DNA of 64,000 nucleotides from Thereva unica (GCA_949987705.1 OX465281.1:161090393-161154392), one strand, 5' to 3'; shown: positions 53,422 to 64,000, counted from the first letter of the stretch. Notes: a model not told the origin generated them from the sequence alone. Translations and numbers: made by a program.

Positions 53422-53945
53422 TTATTTTCTATTATTATTCTTTTTCTTATTGTAAACTATTATTATAATGCTTATAGTTACAATAATTGAAATTATTACG
53501 CTTATATTGAAACTAAGGTTCAGTACATGTTTATTTTTATTTTCATATAAAATTTCATTAATTATTTTTCTGTTTTTTATATTTTCCAAATGTAGTTCTT
53601 CTATCTTGATTCTTGGGAGTGTAAAGTTTTCTTTAATTTCCGTGATAAAGTTCTGGATAACAGGTTTATCATTTACTAAGACTTCTGTATTTTTGTATGT
53701 ATTTTGGTTTATCTTTATTGTACAGTTTTGGAATTTAAATAGATTGCTACCTTTAAAATCTAGTTCTAACGAGTTGCAATTATGCACAATTTTTGTTGTT
53801 TTAAAATTTTTTGTTATCACAATGCCTTCGCCAATTTCCTTTATTTCTTCTTCTTCACATATTTGCATGTTACAATATGCTGTTTTAAAGTTTGCTATAT
53901 TATCTAAGCAATCTTATATATTAATAGGCAAACAAAAAGTTTGTA
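53422..53945 (-). pseudogene. Errantivirus-type Env, C-terminal fragment
   Basis: Minus-strand frame of 148 codons from 53868, with homologous-looking sequence continuing to 53945 through one stop. It has an extracellular part with spaced cysteines (VHNCNSLELDF; FKFQNCTIKI) and N-glycosylation sites, then a membrane anchor (SVIISIIVTISIIIIVY, residues about 122-140) and a short basic tail. This is the layout of the membrane-proximal end of gypsy/errantivirus envelope proteins. The surface domain, cleavage site and fusion region are absent, so it is a dead remnant. Cut at about 53945, where sequence next to the Helentron relic begins. Confidence 0.6.
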
Positions 53946-53949
53946 CACG

Positions 53950-55283
53950 CTAAGGCTTTTTTGTTCGTGGACCGATTTCGTTTAAATTTTCAGAAAATGT
54001 TCTTTTTATGGCATAGTTTTGTAATAAGGAATTTCAACGAAATCGATTCACGAATAAAAAAGTTATAGCGATTTTAATTTTTCGGATTTTAAAAAGCCGT
54101 TGGAAAATTTGAATTTTTTGTGAGCATCAACGTAGAGCTGAGTAGCCTACGATTGACACAAATGCCGTTTCAGTGAAGCGAATGATAAACAGAGAAAAAC
54201 AAGCGTTTGTGTGGATTTTTGGCGGCATAACTGACATAAAGAAACTCGGTCACTTTGTGCGTGCATTTTTTTATACTCTTTTGCGTATAGTATTTGAGTT
54301 GTATGGTGTAAGGGGCGGCCGTTCGTTTTTTGGCGAATGCCTTTAGAAATTTTAATTAATTCATTTAAGTGTGTTTTGAATGTTATTCTGCGTAATTTTT
54401 ATTCGTTTTCGTATGGTTCTCGGAATCTGAGTTGTATTTTTGTCATTCCAAACAGTTAACTGCGAATTTTGAGTGCAATTTATCGGCGAGTACTTACGTT
54501 TTTTCCGCGTTTTCTTTTCAAAATGCCAAGACAACGACGGGGACACTCGAATGTCGATTTTAGATGGCTTCGCGAAAATACTAGAAGTCGCGTTAGAAAT
54601 TTACGTAGTGTTAATGAAATGAATGTTGCAAATAATGAATTGAATAGTGGTGTGAATGAAATGAATGTTGATGCATTTCATAATGAAATGTTTGTTGATG
54701 GTGTTGCACCTTTAGAAATTTTGACTGATTCTTTTAAATGTGCTTTGAATGTTATTCCGGTTAATTTTGATTCGTTTTCGTGTGGTTCTTTTATTATGAG
54801 TTGTCATTTTTGTCGTGCCAAACATTTTCTGACTGAAGTAGCTTTACGTAATACTGAGGCATTTTCTTTGTGTTGTCATAAAGGCAAAGTTAATCTACCT
54901 CCACTTTCTCAAAATTACTTTTTCAATAATTTTTTTGAAGGATTAACTTCGAATGAAAGTGGTATTAAAAATCGTTCTAAATTTTTTTTGGCAAATATTC
55001 GTTCGTATAATGCTGCCTTTGCAATGATTAGCTCTGAGTGTAATTTGTCAAATGACACTGTAAATGTCATTTATCATTTTACCACATAGCCAAGCAAGAC
55101 GTCATGGATGCGATTAAAAAAATCCTGGGAAATTTTAGATGCTCTGGAGCGACAATGGAAATGTTGCGAATAATTTTTTTTTTAAATAAAAATATTTAAA
55201 TTGAATTTAAAATCGAACAAATCGTAAATTTTATATATTTATTGTTTTTGTGACCGAATTTCGGTAACGGGCATCCCAACTAG
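53950..55283 (+). mobile_element. Helentron relic with the HINE 3' terminus
   Basis: Right end is an inverted CCGAAT-TTCGG stem-loop followed by GGGCATCCCAACTAG and TT, the same final CATCCCAACTAG-TT as both HINEs. Upstream lies a truncated Rep/helicase N-terminal gene. The left limit is uncertain. Positions 54340-54460 are a diverged duplicate of coding positions 54706-54820. It is a deletion derivative of an autonomous Helentron of the same group that mobilised the HINEs. Confidence 0.7.
54523..55089 (+). pseudogene. Helitron/Helentron replicase N-terminal fragment
   Basis: From the ATG at 54523: a basic N-terminus (MPRQRRGHSNVDFRWLRENT), a repeated NEMNV segment, then the conserved N-terminal block of Helitron-like replicases: SCHFCRAKHFLTE, SLCCHKGKVNLPPLSQ and FFLANIRSYNAAFAMIS. 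The frame stops after about 188 codons, before the HUH nuclease and helicase. Downstream bases still encode DVMDAIKKSWEILDALERQW in another frame. In an active element this protein drives rolling-circle-like transposition. Confidence 0.8.
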
Positions 55284-55974
55284 TTGTCATTAATTTATAT
55301 TAAGTTCTTCCTTAAATCAAGGCAAGCGGTAGTTTGCCGAGTTCGTAAGGGCAAACAGCTAATGCCTTATTTACGCCTAAACATAGAAAACAAGGTGTTT
55401 TTTTATGAAATTATGCGATTTATCACCTTTTTATAAGCAATATAAGTAAATTTTCATTAGTAACCGATAACCAAAATATAAATAATTTATTATTCCATGA
55501 GTTTTTTTTCCTAACATTCTTCGTTTTCTTTATTTTTACATTTTTTACATTTCGAATCGAACTTTTTTCTTCTCCTTCAGTCTAAAAAAGTGGGTACTCA
55601 AAATTATTCTGTCAGATGGCGCTCTAAGTTATTTCAATTGCTCAATAAAGGAGATGGTGCTACTAGTTAGTCGAAAAGTGTTTACTCGAACTGTTGATGC
55701 TAGATGGCATTAGATGATTAACAAAATGTATTCATTTAAAGTAGTTAGTCGCAACTATGGTATCAGATTGCGTTAGGTACTATAAAAAACATGTAGTTCA
55801 CAGTACAAATGTACAGTAAAATTTTGAAATACTGAATGCCGAGATCGTAATCGTAATTTATTTCTAAAAATATGACATATTCGTTACAAGTTAGTCAAAT
55901 CCAGCACTGTTGATGTCAAATCCTATCCTATCATTTCCTATCATTTCGATGATTAATAAAAAGTGTACGCATGG
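55284..55974. other. Unassigned sequence with a segment duplicated into the satellite
   Basis: 55765-55970 recurs at 56084-56270 (acatgtagttcacagtacaa; tttatttctaaaaatatgac; gttgatgtcaaat), separated by one satellite monomer. No gene. Confidence 0.65.
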
Positions 55975-58900
55975 TACGCGTCTCAAGAGGGCGGATTACC
56001 ATTTTCTTCACAACCCCCTCGACATGGGTATCAAATGAAACGGTATGATAAGTAGAATACAATAAGCTATGCGTTAGGAACTATAAAAAACATGTAGTTC
56101 ACAGTACAAATGTACAGTAAAATCTTGAAATACCGAATGCCGAGTTCGTAATCGTAATTTATTTCTAAAAATATGACATATTCCTACAAGTTAGTCAAAT
56201 CCAGCACTGTTGATGTCAAATAGCATTCCCTAATATTTCGATGATTAACAAAAAGGGTACGCATGGTACACGTCTCAAGAGGGCGGATTACCATTTTCTT
56301 CACAACCCCCTCGACATGGGTATCAAATAAAAGGGTATGATAAGTAGAATACAATAAGCAATGTCTTTATATCCATGGCGGCCTTCTCAAGAGGGCGGAC
56401 TACCATTTCTTCACCACCACCTCGACATAGGTATCAATTGTATGGGTATCATAAGTAGAATACCATAAGCGATACAATATACTCAATATCTGGTTAGATC
56501 CAAGGCTGTCATCTCAAGAGGGCGGATTACCATTATCTTCACAACCCCCTCGACATGGGTATCAAATGAAAGGGTATGATAAGTAGAATACAATAAGCAA
56601 GTATGTATACTCAATAAATAGTCAGATCCACCGAAGCCACCTCAAGAGGACGTATTGCCATTTTCTTCACAACCCCCACGACATGGGTATCAAATGAAAG
56701 GGTATGATAAGTAGAATACAGTAAGCTATGTCTTTATATCCATGGCGGCTGTCTCAAGAGGGCGGACCAACATTTCTTCACCACCACCTCGACATAGGTA
56801 CCAATTGAAAGGTATCATAAGTAGAATACCATAAGCGATATAATATACTCAATATCTGGTTAGATCCAAGGCGATCATCTCATGAGGGCGGATTACCATT
56901 TTCTTCACAACCCCTGGACATGGGTAACAAATGAAAGGGTATGATAAGTAGAATACAATAAGCAATATAGTTATACTCAATAAATAGTTAGATCCACCGA
57001 GGCCACCTCAAGAGGACGCATTACCATTTCCTTCACAACCCCCTTGACATGGGTATCAAATGAAAGGGTATGATAAGTAGAATACAATAAGCTATGTCTT
57101 TATATCCATGGCGGCCGTCTCAAGAGGACGGACTACCATTTCTTCACCACCATCTCGAACTAGGTATCAATTGAAAGGGTATCATAAGTAGAATACCATA
57201 AGCGATATAATATACTCAATACCTGGTTAGATCCATGGCTGTCATCTCAAGAGGGCGGATTATCATTTTCTTCACAACCCCCTCGACATGGTTATCAAAT
57301 TAAAGGGTATGATAAGTAGAATACAATAAGCAATATAGTATACTCAATAAATAGTTAGATCCACCGAGGCCACCTCAAGAGGACGTATTACCATTTTCTT
57401 CGCAACCCCCACGACATGGGTATCAAATGAAAGGGAATGATAAGTAGAACACAATAAGCGATTTAGTATACTTAAAATATATTTAGATCCACGGCGGTTA
57501 TCTCAAGAGGGCGGATTACCATTTTCTTCACAACCCCCTCGACATGGGTATCAAATGAAAGGGCATGATAAGTAGAACACAATAAGCTATGTCTTTATAT
57601 CCATGGCGGCCGTCTCAAGAGGGCGGACTACCATTTCTTTACCACCACCTCGACATAGGTATCAATTGAAATGGTATCATAAGTAGAATACCATAAGCGA
57701 TATAATATACTCAATATCTGGTTAGATCCATGGCTGTCATCTCAAGAGGGCGGATTATCATTTTCTTCACAACCCCCTCGACATGGGTATCAAATGAAAG
57801 GGTATGATAAGTAGAACACAATAAGCTATGTCTTTATATCCATGGCGGCCGTCTCAAGAGGGCGGACTACCATTTCTTCACCACCACCTCGACATAGGTA
57901 TCAATTGAAAGGGTATCATAAGTAGAATACCATAAGCATTATAATACATATACTCAATATCTGGTTAGATCCATGGCTGTCATCCCAAGAGGGCGGATTA
58001 ATATTTGCTTCACAACCCCCTCGACATGGGTATCAAATGAAAGGGTATGATAAGTAGAATACAATAAGCTATGTCTTTATATCCATGGCGGCCGTCTCAA
58101 GAGGTCGGACTACCATTTCTTCACCACCACCTCGACATAGGTAGCATTTGAAAGGGTATCTTAAGTAGAAGACAATAAGCAATATAGTATACTCAATATC
58201 TGGTTAGATCCACGGCGGTCATCTCAAGAGGGCGGATTACCATTTTCTTCAAAACCCCCTCGACATGGGTATCAAATGAAAGGGTATGAAAAGTAGAATA
58301 CAATAAGCTATGTCTTTATATCTATGGCGGCCGTCTCAAGAGGGCGGACTAGCATTTCTTCACCACCACCTCGACATAGTTATCAATTGAAAGGGTATCA
58401 TAAGTAGAATGCCATAAGCGATATAATATACTCAATATCTGGCTAGATCCATGGCGGTCATCTCAAGAGGACGGATTTCCATTTTCTTCTCAACCCCTTG
58501 ACATGGGTATCAAAAGAAACGGTATGATAAGTAGAATACAATAAGCAATATAGTATACTCAATAAATAGTAAGATCCACCGAGGCCACCTCAAAAGGACC
58601 CATTACCATTTTCTTCTCAACCCCCTCGACATGGTTATCAAATGAAAGGGTATGATAAGTAGAATACAATAAGCTATGTCTTTGTATCCATGGCGGCCGT
58701 CTCAAGAGGGCGGACTACCATTTCTTCACCACCACCTCGACATAGCTATCAATTTAAAGGGTATCATAAGTAGAATACCATAAGCGATATAATATACTCA
58801 ATATCTGGTTAGATCCATGGCTGTCATCTCAAGAGGGCGGATTACCATTTTCTTCACAACCCCCTCGACATGGGTATCCAATGAAAGGGAATGATAGGTA

Positions 58901-59281
58901 GAACATAATAAGCTATATAGTATACTCAATATCTGGTTAGATCCATGGCGGTCATCTCAAGAGGACGGATTATCATTTTCTTCACAACCCCCTCGACATG
59001 GGTATCAAATGAAAGGGAATGATAAGTAGAACACAATAAGCGATTTAGTATACTCAAAATATATTTAGATCCACGGCGGTTATCTCAAGAGGGCGGATTA
59101 CCATTTTCTTCACAACCCCCTCGACATGGGTATCAAATGAAAGGGAATGATAAGTAGAACACAATAAGCGATTTAGTATACTCAAAATATATTTAGATCC
59201 ACGGCGGTTATCTCAAGAGGGCGGATTACCATTTTCTTCACAACCCCCTCGACATGGGTATCAAATGAAAGGGAATGATAA
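55975..59281. repeat. Second satellite array, alternating monomer types
   Basis: About 26 monomers of 113-130 bp. Type A has ttcttcacaaccccctcgac and atgggtatcaaatgaaagg; type B has ttcttcaccaccacctcgac and ataggtatcaattgaaagg. Between 57040 and 58500 they largely alternate A-B, a two-monomer higher-order pattern; after 58860 only type A remains. Same family as the 31-40 kb arrays. The BEL element inserted at its right edge. Confidence 0.92.
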
Positions 59282-59738
59282 TGTTATACGTTGAGGAAAC
59301 AAAACAACTGATTGTAAAAATGTTAAACGTTGAGGAAACAAAACAACTGAATTTTATATCTTTAAACGTTGACTCGTTTATTAAAACTCCAAAACTTCTT
59401 ATGAGCTAGCCAAATTTATAGCACCCAAAAGTGCATATATAAACATTATCTTCGATTTTATTCAATAAAAACAACATACATATTGACCCTTATTCAAAGT
59501 GATGAGTGGACAATAATATCATTACAAAAATTTATTGCCGGTCGCCACACATGACGCATTTAAGTTTATTCACCTGATTATGTTCAGGTGAATAAACTGC
59601 TGATTAGACTATTATTTAATGTTAATGCACTTACAGGTGAAGTGCATTGATTTAATGCAGCTAAAACAATTTCGTCATGTGTGACTTCCGCTGTGTGCCT
59701 TAAGTTAATTAAAGATTTTTTTATATGTGAGCTGAACA
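59282..59738 (-). repeat. 3' LTR of the Roo-like BEL element
   Basis: 457 bp, plus-strand TGTTATACG...GAGCTGAACA, i.e. sense start TGTTCAGC at 59738. It contains an internal repeat (ttgaggaaacaaaacaactg, twice at 59290-59350) and gttcaggtgaataaa repeats near 59560-59595. It borders satellite sequence at 59281. The 5' LTR is outside the window. Confidence 0.82.
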
Positions 59739-62700
59739 TTCTCCCGCCTCCAAATTAATTTGCGGTAGCTCGAAACTAGGCCACGACCTTCGGGGACGTA
59801 GCCTGGGTGCTGGTGTTGGCCTTGTGGAGGCTCTTGAGAACTTGACGCCGCCGTGTTGTTTGCATCGTGCAAAAATGATGATTCCGATAATGATGAATAC
59901 GACGATATATGTGCTGCCGTAGTGGTGTAGGTCATGGATGTTGATAGTTGGAAGGTTATCTAATACTCGTTGCTGCTGTTTAAGTGCATTTTCTAGTCCA
60001 GCTACGTCGGCGCTGTTAGCTTCTTGAACAAGCTGGGGAATCATGGAAATTGCCGAATTGTTATTGAGATTTGTGCTCAACTGGATGTGATTCATTAGAG
60101 CCGCATTTTCTGGGATTAAAGATGCCTGCATTTTATTTTGTCCTTTATTTGACCTGATATATAGGGTTTGGTGATTGATGATGCATTCACCAAATATAGT
60201 AATTATTCCATTTTCTATTAATGAGATTGTATGCAGTGTATGCCCGCAAGTAACTTCAACCTGTAACTCTTCCCTTAATGTAAATAACCATGCATTTGAA
60301 TTATGTAGCCGTTTCCACTGATTTTCTGCCTGGGTAGTTTTTAATTTGCAAAATGGCGATATTCTATTTTCATTGTTAAGCAGCTCCATTTCGCAGTGGC
60401 TTTGATTTGATCTCAATGTGAATAAGGGATGCTTCAGATTGCACATCAGTTTTTCAGGTGACAAAGATTCACAGTTTCTAATATCTTCCTCCCGTATAGG
60501 AGTGAATCTGTCTTTTCGATGGTTCACGGCTAGGTATTTGCTGGATGGATTCACATAGATGTATTTGTCGTTAACAGTGGCAGGTATCGGTATGAGCTCA
60601 TACAATCTATAGGATTCTGTGTTCAGAAGTGGAATACGGATGTCGAATAAAATATTGTTTTCAGTGATTCTTGTTCTTACGTGCATGGTACTGTATAAGT
60701 TTAGTAGGTTCCTTGAACCTCCAGATCCAGGTAGCTGGGCATTGGGTGGTAGATGTTCCCGAATTATTTTTAGTTGATCGCTAAGTTGAGTCGGTGTTAA
60801 TAATAGCGTGTTGATTTTCCCACGTTTCACGTCCATTACGACTGATAATATTTCCCTTTGAATATTTTGTAGTGTCATTAAGCTTAGTGTTATTAAAAGC
60901 GCTGCTGAATTGAATGTTTGGTGAGCCCTGACTTCATATTGTGAATGATTGAGTTGCGTCGTAATTTCTTGGATCTGATTCTCAATCATTATAATTTGAT
61001 GTTGAACACTATCGTGATTTTTCTTCATTATATTTACTGTGCTCTCGATTATTGAAGTCTGATTTTTCAACAGTTGCCTTTTGAGATTCTCATTGTCCTT
61101 GATTTCCTGTATTTGTTGTTCATATTGATCTGCAAATTCCTGGTCAAGGATGCCGAATAGTTTGTTGGCAATGGTTCCCACAAATTCAAAAGGTGCTCTC
61201 TTGCTACGGATGTGTGTGTCCTCATTTTGTTGATAGAGGAGTTGATTGATGTTCTCAGCGTCTATTAATTGTTGCTTAAATTGTTGAGAGGTAGCAATAC
61301 ATAAATTTCTTGATAGCCGGTTTTCTTCCTCGCACAGAATGCTTAATCTTCTAATGGATTTTTTAATGCCGTAATATTCCTTCCAGTATGTTGATAGGTT
61401 GTGATATACTAGGAGATTCCACTCGCTAAAATATAATTGCACTTCTGCGATGTCGTCAAAGTAAATACCTTCTCTATTCTTAAGTGTGGACACTTTATAC
61501 GGTGTAACCAGATTTTCAGCCGATATTATAACGATGAAGGTAGTAATGATGAATAAACAGCTCAACAGATTTGGTCGATATGTGCGCTGAGGACATGGTT
61601 TCCGTTCTTGCTTGCTTATCTTTGCCTCTTTTGATTGACTTATGTGATGAGCAGCCCTTTTGCGGTTCTTAGGGTTTCGGGCATTTGCTTTCGGTTCTGT
61701 TGACGATAGTTCCTCTCCACAGTCTTTCATCTCTTCACCCATGATGTTGGTTAATGTGCCTGGCTCTTCGTCGCTGTTGCTACTGACTATTGGTAGTAGA
61801 GATAATTTTACTACCGGTCTCTTTAACATTCCCGTTTTGGTTTGTAATGTTACAACTCTGACCAGTCCATCAGCCCCTGGGTGTGTTGCAACTACTCTTC
61901 CAAGAGCCCATCTAGCAGGTGGTAAGTTATCGTCCTTGATTAATACAAGGTTACCTATTTTCAAATTGTCCTGTTTCTGGTTCCACTTAGGTCGGTATTG
62001 TAGCCTCCCAATATATTCCATGGACCATTTTTTCCAGAATTCCTGATACATTCTGTCCAGTCGATCCCATCGCTTTAGTAGATTGGGATTGATTTCTAAA
62101 TGGTTTCGATCTGGTAGCGACAAAATAGGTGCGCCTGTCAAAAAATGTCCAGGAGTTAATACTTCTAGATTGTCTGGATCTTCCGATAACGGACATAAGG
62201 GGCGGGAATTCAGACATGCTTCTATTTGTGTCATTAATGTGGCCATCTCCTCATAAGTTAATCTTGTTTCTCCAATCGCTCTGCGCATATGATGCTTGGT
62301 TGATTTCACTCCTGCCTCCCACAATCCTCCGAAGTGTGGGGATGATGGTGGGATGAAGTGCCACTGTGTTCCATCTTCTCTTAAGGCTTCACTGACTTCT
62401 GCTCTATAGGAATGTTGTCGGTGAAGATCGCTAATTATTCGACTAGCGCCAACGAAGTTTGTAGCATTGTCACTATATACGTGTGCAACAGGCCCTCTGC
62501 GGTTGACTAGCCTTTTAAATGCTGCAATGAATGCCTTAGATGTGAGGTCCGTTACTACTTCAATGTGCATGGCCTTGGTAGTGAGGCATACGAAAATTGC
62601 GATATATCCCTTGTGGGTTCGACTACCTCTGCCCGTGGTGGCCAGTAGATCAAAGGGACCGGCATAGTCCACGCCAGTATGCGTAAATGGTCGACTGGGA

Positions 62701-64000
62701 GTAACTCTAGCTTTCGGCAGCATACCCATTAATTGCTGTGACATCTGCTTTTTGTATCGATGACATTTGATACATTTGTGAATGTGGCCCTTCACTGCCT
62801 TTAGTCCATTCAATATCCAATAGCGTTGACGAATTATTTCCAGAGTTAAGGTGTTTCCTCCGTGGAGTGTCTTCTGATGAGCTTCGTCTATGATGAGTGA
62901 GGTTATTTCACCCTTGTGAGGAATTATAATGGGATGTTTTTGGGCATAGTCTAAGGTTGACTTGTCTAACCTTCCACCAACACGTATGAGTCCGTTTACG
63001 TCCAGAAAGGGGTTTAGTGTAATCAGTCGGCTTGACTTTGATAATTCTTGTCCCTTTTTTAGCTTCTCCAGTTCCTCTTTAAAATGTTCTTTTTGAGTTA
63101 TTTGGATTATTGGGGGTAATGCGTTTTCAATTTCTTCAACCGTGAGAGGACCAGTAATTCGTTTGTTACTAGTCTTCCTGCAATTGGTTATAAATCGTTT
63201 ACAATATGCTATGATCCGCAGTAGCTTTCTCAATGATGAATAATTTTGCAGCACGGATTCAATCCTATTTCCGTTGACTTCCAATGTTGCAGTGTTGATT
63301 ACAGCTTTTCTCTGTTCTAAGTCTGTTTCCTCTATTTCACTTGCTGGATATATAACTTGATCGTTTTTGAGCCACTGTGGACCTTCCCACCACAACGTGT
63401 TTGCCTTTAATTTCGAAGGAGATAACCCTCTTGATGCTATGTCAGCTGGGTTTTCAGCTGATCTTATATGACGCCATAATTCCTTACTAGTTGCTGATTG
63501 AATCTCTGACACTCGGTTGCCGACAAAAGTTTTCCATTTATGTGGGTCCTGGCAAATCCACGATAGTACAATCTTTGAATCTGTCCAGGCGTAATATGGC
63601 ACATCTGGAATTTCTAAGCTGTCTATGGTTTCCCGTAATAATTTGGCAAGAAGAGTTGCTCCACACAATTCTAGACGTGGTAGGGATAATTTTGATTTTA
63701 GGGGAGCAACCTTTGTTTTAGCCGTTAGCAACGATACTGTTGTTTTTTCTCCACATATCGTTCTGAAGTAAATTGCAGCACTATATGCTTTCTCTGATGC
63801 GTCTGAAAATCCGTGCAATTCGTAATGGTGTGCTTCTCGAGAGTATCCAATCCATCGTGGTACGTGGATTTGCATTAAGCAGGGAAGCTCTGCCTGAATT
63901 TTTTCCCATTTTAGACTGACTTCTTGAGGTAGTGGTTCGTCCCAATCTAGGCCTTCTGTCCATAGTTCTTGGAACATTAGTTTAATACTTATAGTAATTG
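59721..64000 (-). CDS. Roo-like BEL polyprotein: RNase H, integrase and Env in one frame (partial)
   Basis: At least 1418 codons without a stop, open at the window edge (RT, protease and gag lie beyond 64000). Numbering from Met at 63977: RNase H about 50-210 (FSDASEKAY, LPRLELCGA, AWTDSKIVLSW, NPADIASRG). Integrase HHCC region about 360-410 (CIKCHRYK) and DDE core at about 433 (VDYAGP), 500 (YSDNATNF) and 548 (GLWEAGVKS). Integrase tail to about 735. Env-like part: hydrophobic leader about 804-822, a furin-type RSKR site at about 922 followed by a hydrophobic segment, a long coiled-coil-like region about 935-1000, and a C-terminal anchor about 1347-1368 (VVFIIIGIIIFARC) with a basic Pro/Arg-rich tail. 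Pol and Env in one frame is the arrangement known from Drosophila roo. It appears intact and is an endogenous retrovirus-like gene of an insect. Confidence 0.9.
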   Translation of the reverse strand, partial: ITISIKLMFQELWTEGLDWDEPLPQEVSLKWEKIQAELPCLMQIHVPRWIGYSREAHHYELHGFSDASEKAYSAAIYFRTICGEKTTVSLLTAKTKVAPLKSKLSLPRLELCGATLLAKLLRETIDSLEIPDVPYYAWTDSKIVLSWICQDPHKWKTFVGNRVSEIQSATSKELWRHIRSAENPADIASRGLSPSKLKANTLWWEGPQWLKNDQVIYPASEIEETDLEQRKAVINTATLEVNGNRIESVLQNYSSLRKLLRIIAYCKRFITNCRKTSNKRITGPLTVEEIENALPPIIQITQKEHFKEELEKLKKGQELSKSSRLITLNPFLDVNGLIRVGGRLDKSTLDYAQKHPIIIPHKGEITSLIIDEAHQKTLHGGNTLTLEIIRQRYWILNGLKAVKGHIHKCIKCHRYKKQMSQQLMGMLPKARVTPSRPFTHTGVDYAGPFDLLATTGRGSRTHKGYIAIFVCLTTKAMHIEVVTDLTSKAFIAAFKRLVNRRGPVAHVYSDNATNFVGASRIISDLHRQHSYRAEVSEALREDGTQWHFIPPSSPHFGGLWEAGVKSTKHHMRRAIGETRLTYEEMATLMTQIEACLNSRPLCPLSEDPDNLEVLTPGHFLTGAPILSLPDRNHLEINPNLLKRWDRLDRMYQEFWKKWSMEYIGRLQYRPKWNQKQDNLKIGNLVLIKDDNLPPARWALGRVVATHPGADGLVRVVTLQTKTGMLKRPVVKLSLLPIVSSNSDEEPGTLTNIMGEEMKDCGEELSSTEPKANARNPKNRKRAAHHISQSKEAKISKQERKPCPQRTYRPNLLSCLFIITTFIVIISAENLVTPYKVSTLKNREGIYFDDIAEVQLYFSEWNLLVYHNLSTYWKEYYGIKKSIRRLSILCEEENRLSRNLCIATSQQFKQQLIDAENINQLLYQQNEDTHIRSKRAPFEFVGTIANKLFGILDQEFADQYEQQIQEIKDNENLKRQLLKNQTSIIESTVNIMKKNHDSVQHQIIMIENQIQEITTQLNHSQYEVRAHQTFNSAALLITLSLMTLQNIQREILSVVMDVKRGKINTLLLTPTQLSDQLKIIREHLPPNAQLPGSGGSRNLLNLYSTMHVRTRITENNILFDIRIPLLNTESYRLYELIPIPATVNDKYIYVNPSSKYLAVNHRKDRFTPIREEDIRNCESLSPEKLMCNLKHPLFTLRSNQSHCEMELLNNENRISPFCKLKTTQAENQWKRLHNSNAWLFTLREELQVEVTCGHTLHTISLIENGIITIFGECIINHQTLYIRSNKGQNKMQASLIPENAALMNHIQLSTNLNNNSAISMIPQLVQEANSADVAGLENALKQQQRVLDNLPTINIHDLHHYGSTYIVVFIIIGIIIFARCKQHGGVKFSRASTRPTPAPRLRPRRSWPSFELPQINLEAGECSAHI
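59739..59753 (-). promoter_or_regulatory. Polypurine tract of the BEL element
   Basis: Sense sequence TTGGAGGCGGGAGAA immediately before the LTR start. It is also coding: the Pol-Env frame reads through it and stops 15-18 bases inside the LTR. Confidence 0.8.

Noticed and set aside
53468..53953. 161-codon plus-strand frame rich in Phe, Ile and Leu
   Set aside because: It is the antisense shadow of the env-like fragment on the minus strand, which has the membrane-anchor architecture.
61660..62046. 128-codon plus-strand frame within the BEL polyprotein
   Set aside because: Antisense of an unbroken 1418-codon frame with clear integrase homology.

Overview
The window looks like transposon-dense chromosomal DNA from an insect. 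The evidence is Roo-like BEL/Pao elements with an envelope domain, CR1/jockey-type non-LTR elements, Helentron/HINE elements, hAT, mariner-like and Sola-like DNA transposons, intron-containing genes and AT-rich sequence. The insect order cannot be fixed from the sequence. No ordinary host gene with exons was recognised. The two host-type genes present, an AIG1/ADTRP-like hydrolase and a PAIP1-like MIF4G protein, are both intronless and each lies inside its own LTR retrotransposon.

Layout. 1-11.5 kb: a broken non-LTR endonuclease/RT (+), a minus-strand non-LTR element with ORF1-like frames and a deleted endonuclease (about 4.4-8.6 kb), an unidentified 194-codon frame ending at an LTR-like boundary, an RT C-terminal fragment and a 0.6 kb MITE. 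11.57-25.86 kb: a decayed BEL/Pao pol (minus) split by a 10.1 kb LTR element (11705-21830, TSD aacc). That element carries the PAIP1-like gene, has a tRNA-Lys-type primer site, and its 5' LTR is split by a solo LTR (17299-20720, TSD acac), itself split by a hAT relic (19062-20665, 8-bp TSD). A 314 bp solo LTR (25182-25495, TSD taga) also sits in the BEL. 25.86-28.74 kb: a truncated jockey/CR1-type ORF2 with a HINE inside its RT.

29.44-47.23 kb: best read as one HINE split at a taag duplication by a 16.3 kb block. The block is a non-LTR element (ORF1 at 29915, ORF2 at 41937, then about 1 kb of TTTTAA hexamers) whose ORF1 and ORF2 are separated by roughly 11 kb of 125-bp satellite and a 0.5 kb palindrome. 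Inside the satellite lies a young-looking LTR element (31859-37895, TSD aagta) carrying the intact AIG1-like gene. 47.2-52.2 kb: a mariner-like HTH relic and an about 80 bp tandem repeat, into which a 3.9 kb DNA transposon with about 475 bp TIRs and a five-exon, 651-codon transposase has inserted. 52.8-55.3 kb: an RT scrap, an errantivirus-type env C-terminus, and a Helentron relic sharing its 3' terminus with the HINEs. 55.97-59.28 kb: a second satellite array. 59.28 kb to the end: a Roo-like BEL element (minus) with an open Pol-Env frame that leaves the window.

The most notable result is that two LTR elements with different LTRs and different primer sites each carry one intact, sense-oriented, intronless cellular gene and no recognisable gag or pol. 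Both are bounded by target-site duplications, so the gene moved with the element. This is mobilised host-gene capture, mechanistically like retroviral gene transduction. Duplications, LTR identities and domain assignments were read by eye and not computed.
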